DNA of 64,000 nt from Psychrobacillus sp042885655 (GCF_042885655.1 NZ_JBHVRO010000004.1:186001-250000), one strand, 5' to 3'; counted from the first letter of the stretch, positions 44,334 to 53,148 are shown. Notes: a model not told the origin generated them from the letters alone. Translations and numbers: made by a program.

Positions 44334-44690
44334 ATAAAAAAATCTCACCCCCAAGACTAATGTCTTGGGGACGAGATTTAGAAAGTCGTCGTGGTACCAC
44401 CCCAGTTTATTAATATGTCACCATATTAATCTCATTCGGTACAGCATCTTAATTCATCTTCGGCGTAATTGTATGTTTGTACAATTAATTCCGTGTTAAA
44501 AGATATGCGAATACCTTAGCTCAATAACGGGAGCTCCCGTTACACTATCCCCAAAATCTAGGTTCCAATGTAATGCTCAGAGGCTTGTTTCAATAAATAA
44601 TTCATGCCCCTTTTCACCAACTGGAGCTCTCTGCAAAAGAATTTAAGTATCTACTCATCTCTTCATCGCATTTAAATTTTACTAATAGTA
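44334..44690 (-). promoter_or_regulatory. T-box riboswitch leader of the MFS gene
   Basis: On the minus strand stem I has AATGC...GCATT and AGAG...CTCT helices, the AGTA and GAA S-turn strands, and an apical GCTCC/GGGGC. Downstream are the T-box sequence CTGGGGTGGTACCACG and a long terminator stem (CCCCAAGAC/GTCTTGGGG) with a T-run, ending 30 nt before the gene. The specifier lies in GAAACAAGC. Spacing as in glyQS gives CAA (Gln). The antiterminator bulge TGGT would prefer a tRNA with A before CCA, which fits ACA (Thr) better. I cannot decide between them. Confidence 0.9.
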
Positions 44691-44767
44691 GCATGTTTAA
44701 GGTAATTATGTAAATAATATATTGCTATCCATACTTTTGTAATTACATCAATTTTCTATAAATTTCG

Positions 44768-44828
44768 TCTGATATATTGCATTCTGCAGCCATCCATAGT
44801 ATTATCAGTTCTGATATATTGCATGCTG
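44768..44828. repeat. Pair of 19-bp direct repeats upstream of brnQ
   Basis: TCTGATATATTGCATTCTG at 44768 and TCTGATATATTGCATGCTG at 44810 differ at one base, 42 bp apart. They lie in the leader region between the T-box promoter and brnQ and could be tandem operators. Confidence 0.4.
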
Positions 44829-44920
44829 AGTAAATGACAGAAATCATTTGAAGTGCATTCATCTAAGAGTAAATAAGCAGAAATAAAAATGATTGTTTAT
44901 CATTACAGGAGGCAAAATAA

Positions 44921-46279
44921 ATGAATTCAAAATTGTCATTCTCCAGTTACCTCGTTATTGGAGTAATGTTATTTGCATTGTTTTTTGGAGCAGGGAATCT
45001 AATTTTTCCAGCAAGCTTAGGGCAAAACGCAGGGACAAATGTATGGCCAGCAGTTATTGGGTTTTTAGCAACTGGGATAGGATTACCTTTCTTAGGTACA
45101 CTAGCAATGGGCTTTTCAGGAAGTAAAAATTTACAAGAGTTATCTAGTAGAGTACATCCAGTATTTGCAGTAATTTTTACTACTATATTGTACTTAACGA
45201 TTGGACCGTTTTTTGCATTACCACGAACAGGTGCAGTTTCTTTTGAAGTTGGTATCCTGCCATTTATGAGTGCCGATCATGCGAAGATTGGTTTACTTAT
45301 TTTTACGATCATATTCTTTGGAGTTACACTTTTATTTTCACTTAATCCGTCAAAAATAGTGGATAATGTTGGAAAATATTTATCACCTGGAATAATTATT
45401 GGGTTATTCATTTTATTATTATTTGTTTTCATTAAACCAATGGGTGGGTTTCAAGCGCCTCACGGAAGTTATATAGACAATGCATTTATGACTGGATTTA
45501 CAGAAGGCTACAATACTATGGATGCTTTAGCCTCTTTAGTATTCGGAATAATCGTTATCACTGCGGTTCGTTCAATGGGAATCACCTCGACTAAAGGAAT
45601 TATTGCTGCAACTGCGAAGTCTGGTGGGATTGCCATCTTTTTTTTAGGTGTTATTTATGCAGGTATTGCTTATTTAGGCGCAACAAGTACAGAACTTTTT
45701 GGAATATTTGCTAATGGAGGACCTGTTCTAAGTAGTGCTTCTGAGCATTATTTTGGATCTTTCGGAGCCATACTTTTGTCAATTATTATCTTCTTAGCTT
45801 GTTTAACTACTAGTATTGGTTTGACGACGGCGTGTGGAGAGTATTTTCATACGTTAATGCCAAAAGTTAGTTATAAAGCTTTCGTCATTTTCTTTAGCGT
45901 CTTTACTTGTATTATAGCTAACTTCGGTTTATCGAATATTATTAAGTATTCTATACCAATGTTAATGCTGCTTTATCCATTATCGATTGTGTTAATCTTG
46001 CTAACATTTCTTTCACCACTATTTAACCATGCTAGGATTGTATATGTCAGTGTTATGTTTGTAACATTTTTAATCAGTTTGATTGATGGTTTGAAAGCTT
46101 TATGTGGTTCTCTCGAAATCGACTATTTTGGATGGATGAATCCAGTTGTGTCCCTTTATGAAAACTATTTACCGTTTTATGGTGTTGGACTAGGGTGGCT
46201 AATCCCATTCTTATTTGTAACCCTAATTACTGGAGTTATTGGAAGAAGTCAAAAAGATAAGTCGTTTAAACAGATATAA
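44921..46279 (+). CDS. brnQ: Branched-chain amino acid carrier (BrnQ)
   Basis: 452 residues with 12 membrane segments and the family start SYLVIGVMLFALFFGAGNLIFPASLGQNAG. It imports leucine, isoleucine and valine with Na+ or H+. The ATG at 44921 follows AGGAGGCAAA. It is divergent from the T-box-controlled MFS gene; two near-identical 19-bp repeats lie upstream. The neighbourhood suggests amino-acid-dependent control on both sides. Confidence 0.92.
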   Translation: MNSKLSFSSYLVIGVMLFALFFGAGNLIFPASLGQNAGTNVWPAVIGFLATGIGLPFLGTLAMGFSGSKNLQELSSRVHPVFAVIFTTILYLTIGPFFALPRTGAVSFEVGILPFMSADHAKIGLLIFTIIFFGVTLLFSLNPSKIVDNVGKYLSPGIIIGLFILLLFVFIKPMGGFQAPHGSYIDNAFMTGFTEGYNTMDALASLVFGIIVITAVRSMGITSTKGIIAATAKSGGIAIFFLGVIYAGIAYLGATSTELFGIFANGGPVLSSASEHYFGSFGAILLSIIIFLACLTTSIGLTTACGEYFHTLMPKVSYKAFVIFFSVFTCIIANFGLSNIIKYSIPMLMLLYPLSIVLILLTFLSPLFNHARIVYVSVMFVTFLISLIDGLKALCGSLEIDYFGWMNPVVSLYENYLPFYGVGLGWLIPFLFVTLITGVIGRSQKDKSFKQI

Positions 46280-46311
46280 TGCTAAAAAATAAGCTCTTGA
46301 TTTAATCGTCT

Positions 46312-46357
46312 AGGGGTTTCAGGAATGTTAAAATTCTCGAAACCTCTTTTCTTTTTA
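46312..46357 (+). terminator. Intrinsic terminator after brnQ
   Basis: GGTTTC-AGG-AAT pairs with ATT-CTC-GAAACC with one mismatch, followed by TTTTCTTTTT. Confidence 0.75.
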
Positions 46358-46504
46358 TCCTTTTTTTCCAGCTCATTCTGAAAATTTTTTGACAATAACG
46401 TAGGAACTCCACTGCACTAAATCCATGAGTAATGCGTGTAATGATTCAAACATGTACTAAATGTTAATTTAGAGTTTCTCATTAAATTTCTAGAAAAATG
46501 TTGA

Positions 46505-46725
46505 AAAAAGGTGACACTCCTGTGGGATTAGAGTTAGCTGAAGGCCCCGCAGTGCAGCGAGGAGACTGAGGCAACGCGCCCTTAAAGGGAGCCGTTTAAC
46601 GATTTTCTAACTTATTGAACAGCCCCGTCTCACAAAGTCAAAGTTATGGACTTTTTCTACGCAACAAGCGAATGTTGAGAGACTCGATTGCTCGCTCGTC
46701 CGCGGAAAGCGATTGTCTTTTTACG
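46505..46725 (+). repeat. GC-rich dispersed repeat, diverged copy
   Basis: GTGACACTCCTGTGGG, AAGGCCCCGCAGTGCAGCGA and GGAGACTGAGGC follow the order of the unit at 42838. A second partial match, TCCGCGGAAAGCGA, lies near 46700. The rest of 46358-46760 holds no gene. Confidence 0.5.
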
Positions 46726-46760
46726 TACTCAATTTTCTTATTCATTTTTAGAAGAAAAAA

Positions 46761-46802
46761 GACTATAAGTAACCTCGATTTTCATCGGGGTTCTTATAGT
46801 CT
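46761..46802. terminator. Intrinsic terminator (serves the minus-strand GntR gene)
   Basis: GACTATAAG-AACC-CGAT pairs with ATCG-GGTT-CTTATAGTC, flanked by A-rich DNA that becomes the T-run on the minus strand. Confidence 0.75.
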
Positions 46803-46822
46803 GAAGCCTTGAATTTATACAA

Positions 46823-47485
46823 TTAAAACTCTTCAATTGTATAAATCCAATTTGCTCGCATTGTTTCTGCTACTTTCTGAGAATCTTTTTCTCTTAATAG
46901 ATGAATAATTTCTGCATGTTGCTTGATGGAGTATTCTCTTAAAACAATCTTTTCATAATAGAATAATCTTCGCACATGTGCTTGAAGCATCTCTACCATA
47001 GAAAGTATGTATGGATTATTGGCTCTGTCTACAATGATTTGATGGAATTCTTCATCCACCTTTAATGCAGTAGTAAATTCCTTCGCATATAGTGCATCTG
47101 CAAATTCTTTGTTTTTTTCTTCCAATAACTCGAGTGTGGAATCATCCATATTTTGAATAGAGAGCTCTGCTGCAAGCGCTTGCAATACTGCTAACGGTGG
47201 TAGAAGATTATTAATATCTTGCGTTTCTACAGCTGTTACCTGTGTAGCTCTCCCAGGCTGCATTGTTACAAAACCCTGAGATTCTAAAAGTTGCAATGAC
47301 TCACGAATTGGTGTTCTACTCACACCTAAAGCCTGTGCAAGCTCTATATCATTTAGTTTTTCTTCAGGTTGAAGAGTACCGTCGATTATCCACTGTTGTA
47401 ACTGATTGAAAGCATGCAGTTTTGCGGTAGTTCGAACAGGTTTTGTATGATTCACTGGTATAGGCATTTGAATACCCTCCCTCAA
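46823..47485 (-). CDS. GntR-family regulator with FCD domain
   Basis: 220 residues. The N-terminal winged helix (GTLQPEEKLNDIELAQALGVSRTPIRESLQLL) is a typical GntR motif. The C-terminal helical FCD domain has the metal-binding pattern of Asp/His around DEEFHQIIVDRANN and HAEIIHLLREKD. Such proteins usually repress catabolic or transport genes until an organic acid binds. A perfect palindrome in its own promoter (47514-47529) suggests autoregulation. Confidence 0.9.
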   Translation of the reverse strand: MREGIQMPIPVNHTKPVRTTAKLHAFNQLQQWIIDGTLQPEEKLNDIELAQALGVSRTPIRESLQLLESQGFVTMQPGRATQVTAVETQDINNLLPPLAVLQALAAELSIQNMDDSTLELLEEKNKEFADALYAKEFTTALKVDEEFHQIIVDRANNPYILSMVEMLQAHVRRLFYYEKIVLREYSIKQHAEIIHLLREKDSQKVAETMRANWIYTIEEF

Positions 47486-47513
47486 TTATCTTTATAGTAT
47501 TATACACTATATT

Positions 47514-47529
47514 ATACAATATATTGTAT
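47514..47529. promoter_or_regulatory. Palindrome in the GntR promoter
   Basis: ATACAATATATTGTAT is a perfect 16-bp palindrome, 29 bp upstream of the GntR start codon. A similar half site (TATACACTATA) lies next to it. A likely operator for the GntR protein itself. Confidence 0.45.
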
Positions 47530-47546
47530 TTTTAGTTAATATTTTT

Positions 47547-48179
47547 TTAATTTTCAAGAATTTTTAACGTAATTGACTTTATATCTATTACAGATTCTTC
47601 TGCTATTATATCTTGAAGCATGACCTCTTTGAAATAAGAAACGCTTTTTTCGAGTGGAATATGAAGAATTTTCTTAAGTGCATTTTCATACATTTTTAAA
47701 AATTCAACATCCGTGTTGCCTCGTTGAAGTTCGGCAAAGGCCTCATATACTTGATCTAGCTTGTCAGCAAGTTCTAACAATCTACCTTCAATAGTTTCGT
47801 CTTTTCCTTCTTTCATACGATCAAAAAAGATTGGTTGGAACTCTGTAGGAATTTCATCTAAGATGAACTTTTCCATCATTTTTTCTTCTACATGAGAAAG
47901 CATTAGTTTCAGTTCAGGGGAAGCGTGCTTTACTGGTGTTTTAATATCACCGATGAATATCTCCGCAAAGTCATGGTTGATCGTTTTTTCGTAAAGTGAC
48001 TTCCAGTTAACAGTTGCACCATCACTCTCTTCGATTGTAGCAAAAAACATGGCATATTGCGAAACCTTCCAAGAATGAGCAGCTACATTATGCTCTTCAA
48101 ATTTAAAGCGTCCTGGACATCGTATAATTCTTTCTAAATCGTTCATGCTCATAAAAAACTTATGAATTCCCATTAACAA
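47547..48179 (-). CDS. HD-domain phosphohydrolase (YfbR-like)
   Basis: 210 residues. The HD metal site is seen as FEEHNVAAHSWKVSQ, the paired His-Asp NHDFAEIFIGD, and a later ELADKLDQV. These match YfbR-type 5'-deoxynucleotidases, which hydrolyse dNMPs. It is cytosolic. The start could be the ATG at 48179 or 48173. The gene is in the same direction as the GntR gene 62 bp downstream but separated by its operator. Confidence 0.82.
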   Translation of the reverse strand: MLMGIHKFFMSMNDLERIIRCPGRFKFEEHNVAAHSWKVSQYAMFFATIEESDGATVNWKSLYEKTINHDFAEIFIGDIKTPVKHASPELKLMLSHVEEKMMEKFILDEIPTEFQPIFFDRMKEGKDETIEGRLLELADKLDQVYEAFAELQRGNTDVEFLKMYENALKKILHIPLEKSVSYFKEVMLQDIIAEESVIDIKSITLKILEN

Positions 48180-48293
48180 ACACTCCTTTATATTTATAAT
48201 ACTTTAATTAGTGAAAATAATGTAATGTAAGCATTATTGTATGTTGGCAAAAAAATAAGGTAATATGAATTAAAAATGAAGGTGGAAATAATA

Positions 48294-48752
48294 GTGACTG
48301 AAATTCATCCAGTATTAAAGAAATTACAGTGGAAACAAACAGGAAAACCTGTACTAATTTTGAATGCTCCAAAGTCATATGAAGAAATTACTGTTGCTTT
48401 CGAAGGAAGAGTTGATAAAGAAAGTGTAGAGGAAAAATATAAATTTATTCAAGTATTTGGGACTTCGATTGATGAAGTTTCATCGCTTTCTAAATTAGTA
48501 GTAAATAATTTAGAAGGCGATGGACTTTTGTGGCTATGCTATCCAAAAAAATCCTCAAAAGTATACAACGGGTCCGATTGTAGCAGAGACGAGGTTGCTA
48601 AAATACTTGCAAATGAAGGATTTGAACCTGTCCGAAATATCGCAATTGATGATGACTGGTCGGCACTGCGCTTTCGTAGAGTAGAAAATATTAAAAAGAT
48701 GGTAAGAAAATTTGCGCATACAGAAGTAGGAAAAGAGCGAACAAATGATTAA
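48294..48752 (+). CDS. Conserved hypothetical (DUF3052-like)
   Basis: About 152 residues, soluble. It starts TEIHPVLKKLQWKQTGKPVLILNAP and has DGLLWLCYPKKSSK and DDDWSALRFRR near the end. This is like small Bacillus proteins annotated DUF3052/YdhG-like, whose function is unknown. I choose GTG 48294, because AAGGTGG lies 8 nt upstream; the in-frame ATG at 48276 has none. It overlaps the next DinB gene by 8 nt, so the two are coupled. Confidence 0.7.
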   Translation: MTEIHPVLKKLQWKQTGKPVLILNAPKSYEEITVAFEGRVDKESVEEKYKFIQVFGTSIDEVSSLSKLVVNNLEGDGLLWLCYPKKSSKVYNGSDCSRDEVAKILANEGFEPVRNIAIDDDWSALRFRRVENIKKMVRKFAHTEVGKERTND

Positions 48753-49203
48753 TGATGCATTAAAGCAATTACAATTCGTTTCAGATACAATTATAGAATT
48801 GTTTCAACAAGTAGATGAAGAACTTTTACATAAACGTCCGATTGCGAACAAAATGAGTGTATGGGAAGTTTGTGTGCATCTCTCCCAAATACCAGGAGCA
48901 GATTTGCATATTCAAGAAGAAAATTCAAAACAGCAAATGACCGAGTACTATCAAGCACATATGCCTAATTCGATGGAGACTGTAATCTCACACTTTAAAG
49001 ATGGAATAGAGAAGCTTATTTTATACTATAATGATCTTTCTAAAGAAGAATTAGAACGTCAATTTAAGACTTATTGGGGTAGTGAATATAGTGAGGCAGA
49101 ATGGTTTGTTCAAATTGTCAATCACTTAGTACACCACCGTTCACAGCTTTACCAATATTTGCATTTACTAAATCGAGATGTACAAATTGTTTTATTTCGT
49201 TGA
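48745..49203 (+). CDS. DinB family protein
   Basis: 152 residues, a four-helix bundle. The three His of the metal site are placed at VCVHLSQ and VNHLVHHRSQLYQYL, with the last HH typical of DinB/YfiT. DinB proteins in bacilli are damage- or stress-induced, and some are thiol (bacillithiol) transferases. It is the second gene of a pair with the DUF3052-like gene. Confidence 0.85.
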   Translation: MINDALKQLQFVSDTIIELFQQVDEELLHKRPIANKMSVWEVCVHLSQIPGADLHIQEENSKQQMTEYYQAHMPNSMETVISHFKDGIEKLILYYNDLSKEELERQFKTYWGSEYSEAEWFVQIVNHLVHHRSQLYQYLHLLNRDVQIVLFR

Positions 49204-49241
49204 ATTCTGGGAATCCTTAAAATAACAAGGAGGGAATTCAA

Positions 49242-49727
49242 ATGGCGAAATATGATAAATTAAAAGATACGTTACTAAAGCGTTTAGATGAACTAGAAAT
49301 TAGTATGGAGAATGATGAGGAATTTGAAACGACAGAGTTATCCAATTACGATAATCATCCTGCAGATAACGCGACCGACTTAACGGATAAACATACACGA
49401 TTAGCATTACGAAAACACTCAGAAGATGAGATACAAGATATACAGGAAGCACTGTCAGCAATGGAGGAAGGTACATATGGTATATGTACCGAATGCTCAA
49501 AAGAAATTCCTATGGAAAGATTAGAAGCTATTCCTTCTACAACTACTTGTGTTGAACATGCCCAACAAGAGGTCAATGAGGAGATTCGACCGGTTGAAGA
49601 ATCTATCTTAAATTCTACGACTGAACAACCAGTGGAGAATGAAGACCCAAGAATTCGGGATTATGAAAACAGTTTTGAAATTTTAGAAGAAGTCGGTTCT
49701 TCCGATACACCTTCCGATAAGCAGTAA
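49242..49727 (+). CDS. TraR/DksA-type zinc-finger protein (YteA-like)
   Basis: 161 residues. The DksA-type finger has its Cys pair in GICTECSKEIPMERL and a third Cys in TTTCVEHAQ (CxxC and C). The helical coil before it begins LKDTLLKRLDELEI. An acidic, disordered C-terminal tail follows. YteA-like proteins in Bacillus are general-stress proteins that may bind RNA polymerase. AAGGAGGGA precedes the ATG. Confidence 0.88.
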   Translation: MAKYDKLKDTLLKRLDELEISMENDEEFETTELSNYDNHPADNATDLTDKHTRLALRKHSEDEIQDIQEALSAMEEGTYGICTECSKEIPMERLEAIPSTTTCVEHAQQEVNEEIRPVEESILNSTTEQPVENEDPRIRDYENSFEILEEVGSSDTPSDKQ

Positions 49728-49734
49728 CTTGCAT

Positions 49735-49772
49735 GCCCCATTACAAGAGTTTGTATTGGGGCGTATTCTTTT
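49735..49772 (+). terminator. Weak intrinsic terminator
   Basis: GCCCCATTACAA pairs with TTGTATTGGGGC (one G-T pair and one mismatch) around GAGTT, followed by GTATTCTTTTT. Confidence 0.55.
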
Positions 49773-49812
49773 TCAGCGGCAACTGATACACTGTTGAAAA
49801 GGGGGACTTCAT

Positions 49813-50202
49813 ATGACTGCTATTGTTTTGTTTGACGGGGAATGTAACTTTTGCGATGCAAGTGTTCAATTTATTATTGCGAGAGATCCAGCTGGGTACT
49901 TTCAATTTGCTGCGTTGCAAAGTGACGTTGGGAAAGAACTCAAATTGAAACATCGAATAAGTGAAAAAATAGATGGCGTTATAGTAATTGAAAATGATAA
50001 AGTGTATGATTCCTCCGATGCTGCACTTTTTATTTGCAAGCACTTAAAAGGAATGTGGAAGGTCTTTTACATGTTTAAGGTTATCCCTAAGTCATTACGA
50101 GAAGTTCTATATAAAATCTTCGCTAAAAATCGTTATAGATGGTTTGGAAAAAAAGATAGTTGTATGATTCCATCGCCAGAAATTCGAAACCGATTTCTGT
50201 GA
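49813..50202 (+). CDS. DCC-family thiol-disulfide oxidoreductase-like protein (DUF393)
   Basis: 129 residues. The name-giving motif DGECNFCDASVQF (D-x-x-C-x-x-C) is at the N-terminus, and FAALQSDVGKEL follows, as in DUF393 proteins. The fold is thioredoxin-like but the redox role is unproven. GGGGGAC precedes the ATG. A ferredoxin reductase gene follows 75 bp downstream. Confidence 0.9.
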   Translation: MTAIVLFDGECNFCDASVQFIIARDPAGYFQFAALQSDVGKELKLKHRISEKIDGVIVIENDKVYDSSDAALFICKHLKGMWKVFYMFKVIPKSLREVLYKIFAKNRYRWFGKKDSCMIPSPEIRNRFL

Positions 50203-50277
50203 GATCGAAGCAATTTTTGATACGCTAATGAATGAGAATCATTTTCATTCTAAGGAAAGCAATGAGGTGAATGGTGT

Positions 50278-51270
50278 ATGGATAAGGAATTATACGATGT
50301 AATAATAATAGGCGGTGGTCCTACAGGATTATTTGCCTCTTTTTATGCGGGTTTACGCGACTTAAAAGTGAAAATAATAGATAGTCTACCACAGCTTGGT
50401 GGTCAGTTGATGGAGCTTTATCCAGATAAATATATATATGATATTGGAGGCATTCCAAAGATTTTAGCTCGAGATTTAGTAGCAAATTTGGAAGAGCAGG
50501 CTGCATATAGTAATCCGACAATTTGTTTAGAAGAGACAGCAAGTACACTTGAAAAATCACCAGAGTATTTTACATTAACAACTGATAAAGGTGTTCATTA
50601 TTCCAAAACAATTTTACTTACTTCAGGAATTGGTTCGTTCCAACCTCGCAAACTAAATGTTCCAGGATCAGCGGACTATGAAGGGAAAAATTTGCATTAC
50701 AAAGTAAAGGATATTAATCATTTTAAAGATACGAATGTTCTCGTATTGGGCGGAGGAGACTCTGCACTGGATTGGTCCTTAATGTTAGAAGCTGTTGCGG
50801 AAAGCGTTACTATTTGTCACCGAAAAGAACAGTTTACCGCACATGAGATGACCGTCCAGCAACTTCATAATTCGAAAGTTCAAGTGAAAACTCCTTTCGG
50901 TATAAAGGAATTAGTTGGAAACGGAGAAAATGTTCATGAAGTAGTAATCGTAGGGAAAGATAAATCGGAGGAAAGAATTCCGGTAGATCATGTCATCGTC
51001 AATTATGGAAATGTTGCGTCGCTCGGGCCTTTAAAAGATTGGGGGCTAGAAATGCAAAAAAATTCTGTTGTTGTCAATGAAAAAATGGAAACGAATATAG
51101 AAGGTATATATGCTGCAGGAGATGTATGTACACATGATGGGAAAGTTAAGTTGATTGCGGTTGGATTTGGTGAAGTACCAATTGCGATTAGTCATATTAA
51201 GACATTCATTGATCCGAAATCACGGGTGCAACCACTCCATAGTACGAGTATTTTTGAATCAGAAAACTAA
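50278..51270 (+). CDS. yumC: Ferredoxin/flavodoxin--NADP+ reductase (YumC type)
   Basis: 330 residues, thioredoxin-reductase-like but without its CxxC pair, which is the mark of YumC-type FNRs. The FAD site is IIGGGPTGLFAS near the N-terminus, the NADP site is VLGGGDSALDW, and the C-terminal GIYAAGDVCTH binds FAD. It passes electrons from NADPH to ferredoxin or flavodoxin. AATGAGGTGAA precedes the ATG. A bidirectional terminator follows. Confidence 0.93.
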   Translation: MDKELYDVIIIGGGPTGLFASFYAGLRDLKVKIIDSLPQLGGQLMELYPDKYIYDIGGIPKILARDLVANLEEQAAYSNPTICLEETASTLEKSPEYFTLTTDKGVHYSKTILLTSGIGSFQPRKLNVPGSADYEGKNLHYKVKDINHFKDTNVLVLGGGDSALDWSLMLEAVAESVTICHRKEQFTAHEMTVQQLHNSKVQVKTPFGIKELVGNGENVHEVVIVGKDKSEERIPVDHVIVNYGNVASLGPLKDWGLEMQKNSVVVNEKMETNIEGIYAAGDVCTHDGKVKLIAVGFGEVPIAISHIKTFIDPKSRVQPLHSTSIFESEN

Positions 51271-51306
51271 AAAATCCCATGTCACAATGAAGTGACATGG
51301 GATTTA
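51270..51306. terminator. Intrinsic terminator (bidirectional)
   Basis: AAATCCCATGTCAC and GTGACATGGGATTT form a perfect stem around AATGAA, with A- and T-rich flanks. Confidence 0.9.
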
Positions 51307-51309
51307 GTC

Positions 51310-51693
51310 TTATTTAAAAAACGCTTTATCTATATTATATTTTGCTTTAAGAGTGTTGATTGCATAAGTTTCATAAATTTCACGATCCATTGCTTCTTCT
51401 ACGATACAAACGCTAATTTTGTATACTTCTTCACGATGCTTAATCATTGGAGAAACATTGTCTTCAAAGTGCTTTTTAATACGTTGTCTAATTTTACGTG
51501 CTTTCCCTACGAATAATAGCTCACCATTTTTATTATAAAACATAAAGATGCCGCCTTTATCACGAGGGATTTGATGGAAATCGATAAATCCATAAATAGA
51601 TGGAATTTCAATTTCTCCTTCTTTTAGTACTTGTTCGCGTTGGGTAATTGTTACGTTTGGTTTTGGTAATTCGATTTTAATCAATTCGCTCAC
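51310..51693 (-). CDS. GIY-YIG nuclease domain protein
   Basis: 127 residues. The domain shows GGIFMFYNKNGELLFVGKARKIRQRIKKHF, where the canonical GIY is GIF and YIG is FVG, as in UvrC-like single-domain proteins; Arg and the later Glu (EIYETYAI) fit the catalytic site. It may cut DNA at an as yet unknown target. It is a single gene, with a weak small ORF upstream on the same strand. Confidence 0.85.
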   Translation of the reverse strand: MSELIKIELPKPNVTITQREQVLKEGEIEIPSIYGFIDFHQIPRDKGGIFMFYNKNGELLFVGKARKIRQRIKKHFEDNVSPMIKHREEVYKISVCIVEEAMDREIYETYAINTLKAKYNIDKAFFK

Positions 51694-51713
51694 GTCCTCT
51701 TATTGTCTATCCT

Positions 51714-51896
51714 TTAGTCTACCATAATCGGATAGTAATATCTATTCGCAAAGTAATTCATTGTAAGCAGGATTCCAATACCGATGTATCGAAATAAAAT
51801 ATCAAGTCTGTTGATTATCCATCTACATCTAATTAATGAAATAAGGCGTGGGCTTACAGTTTTATATTTCAGTTCGCTTTTAGAAATGGTGTGCAA
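51714..51896 (-). other. Possible small membrane ORF (60 codons)
   Basis: The frame ends ILFRYIGIGILLTMNYFANR, one hydrophobic span followed by a Tyr-rich tail, 20 bp before the GIY-YIG start. Its ATG has no ribosome binding site and its 5' end borders the GC-rich repeat. It may be the remnant of a gene or a small membrane protein with a different start. Confidence 0.3.
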
Positions 51897-51904
51897 CTTG
51901 TAAT

Positions 51905-52035
51905 CTAAATCGTGACCGCTGGGATTTCGCGCTACGGTATTCGCTTTCCGCGGGCGTTGCCTCAGCCTCCTCGCTTCACTGCGGGGTCTTCGACTAACGC
52001 TATTCCCGCAGGAGTCTCATACCTTCACGGGAAAT
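51905..52035 (-). repeat. GC-rich dispersed repeat, reverse copy
   Basis: On the minus strand it reads GAGACTCCTGCGGGAATAGCG, then CCCCGCAGTGAAGCGAGGAG and CCGCGGAAAGCGAATACCG. It is the closest match to the copies at 42838 and 52325 and is inverted relative to the latter, 290 bp away. Confidence 0.7.
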
Positions 52036-52317
52036 CCAACTTTATGAGGTATTTTCTAAAATAAAATCTAATAAATGGCTGAACGAGACCAACGTCTCAA
52101 TATAAAAGGGTTTACTTGACATGAGAAGACACTTATTAATTGGACACTCTACCAATATTGTGGGTAATGGGTCCTATATTAAGCATACACCTTAAAATGC
52201 TGCGTAAAATGGAGGCTAAGTTGCGAGTATTGATTGAAATGTTGCACATTATTTATTGGACAATTGTATCCAAATAAATGACGGTATACTTTATTGTAGT
52301 GTTATGGCACTAGCTAG

Positions 52318-52455
52318 TGAGCCACATTGATTGGAGCGCAAGGCGGCGACTCCTGCGGGATTAAGCGGGACAGGTGAGACCCCGCAGTGGAGCGATTAGG
52401 CCCACCGCCCGCCCCGCGGAAAGCGCCGACTGGAGGGAAATCCTTGCCGTAACTA
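52318..52455 (+). repeat. GC-rich dispersed repeat
   Basis: It starts CACATTGATTGGAGCGCAAGG and passes GACTCCTGCGGGATTAAGCG, GACCCCGCAGTGGAGCGATT and CCGCGGAAAGCGCCGACTGG. Between it and the reverse copy, 52036-52317 is AT-rich with no gene I can support. Confidence 0.75.
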
Positions 52456-52576
52456 AGACGCACTATTTCTACAGTATGACGGAAACTAATCGTACATTAA
52501 CCTAAATCTATTGGTTGGAAAAAATATGATAATCAACAGTCATGGAATAACATATAAATTAACTGGAGGGATTTAC

Positions 52577-53077
52577 TTGATTAGAAAACTGGAAGATTTT
52601 TTATCGAACTGGAAACATGAAAGTGATTCTACACTAAAGATCTTAAATACATTAACAGACGAATCTTTACATCAAAAAGTATATGAAGAAGGCAGAACGC
52701 TAGGACAAATAGCGTGGCATATTGTGGTTACCATCGATGAAATGATTGGGAAGACGGGGTTACAATTCACAGCAACTCCACATGATGCAGCCCGACCTGA
52801 AACCGCAAAAGAAATAGCGGAAGCATATTTAAGATCTAGTGATAGCATGGTCCAAGCGATAAAAGAACAGTGGACAGATGAGACGCTATTAGAAGAAAAA
52901 GATATGTATGGGCAAGTGTGGCCAATTGCTTTAGTACTGCAAGTATTAACATTTCATCAAACACATCATAGAGGACAGCTTACAATACTAATGCGCCAAG
53001 CGGGTCTAGAAGTTCCAGGTATGTATGGTCCATCAAAAGAAGAATGGTTAGCTTTTTCTGGGGAAGCCCCTGAATAA
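52577..53077 (+). CDS. DinB family protein
   Basis: About 166 residues. The His motifs are at GQIAWHIVVTIDEM and VLTFHQTHHRGQLTILMRQAG, a complete DinB metal site. I place the start at TTG 52577, because TGGAGGG lies 6 nt upstream; the frame from 52511 adds 22 residues with no ribosome binding site. It differs from the other DinB gene at 48745. Likely a stress-linked bundle protein; the substrate is unknown. Confidence 0.85.
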   Translation: MIRKLEDFLSNWKHESDSTLKILNTLTDESLHQKVYEEGRTLGQIAWHIVVTIDEMIGKTGLQFTATPHDAARPETAKEIAEAYLRSSDSMVQAIKEQWTDETLLEEKDMYGQVWPIALVLQVLTFHQTHHRGQLTILMRQAGLEVPGMYGPSKEEWLAFSGEAPE

Positions 53078-53148
53078 TTATCCATTGACTATTTAGAATT
53101 ATGTATGTATTTTTATTAATAAAGTTATTTTGATGGAGGAAAAGACGA

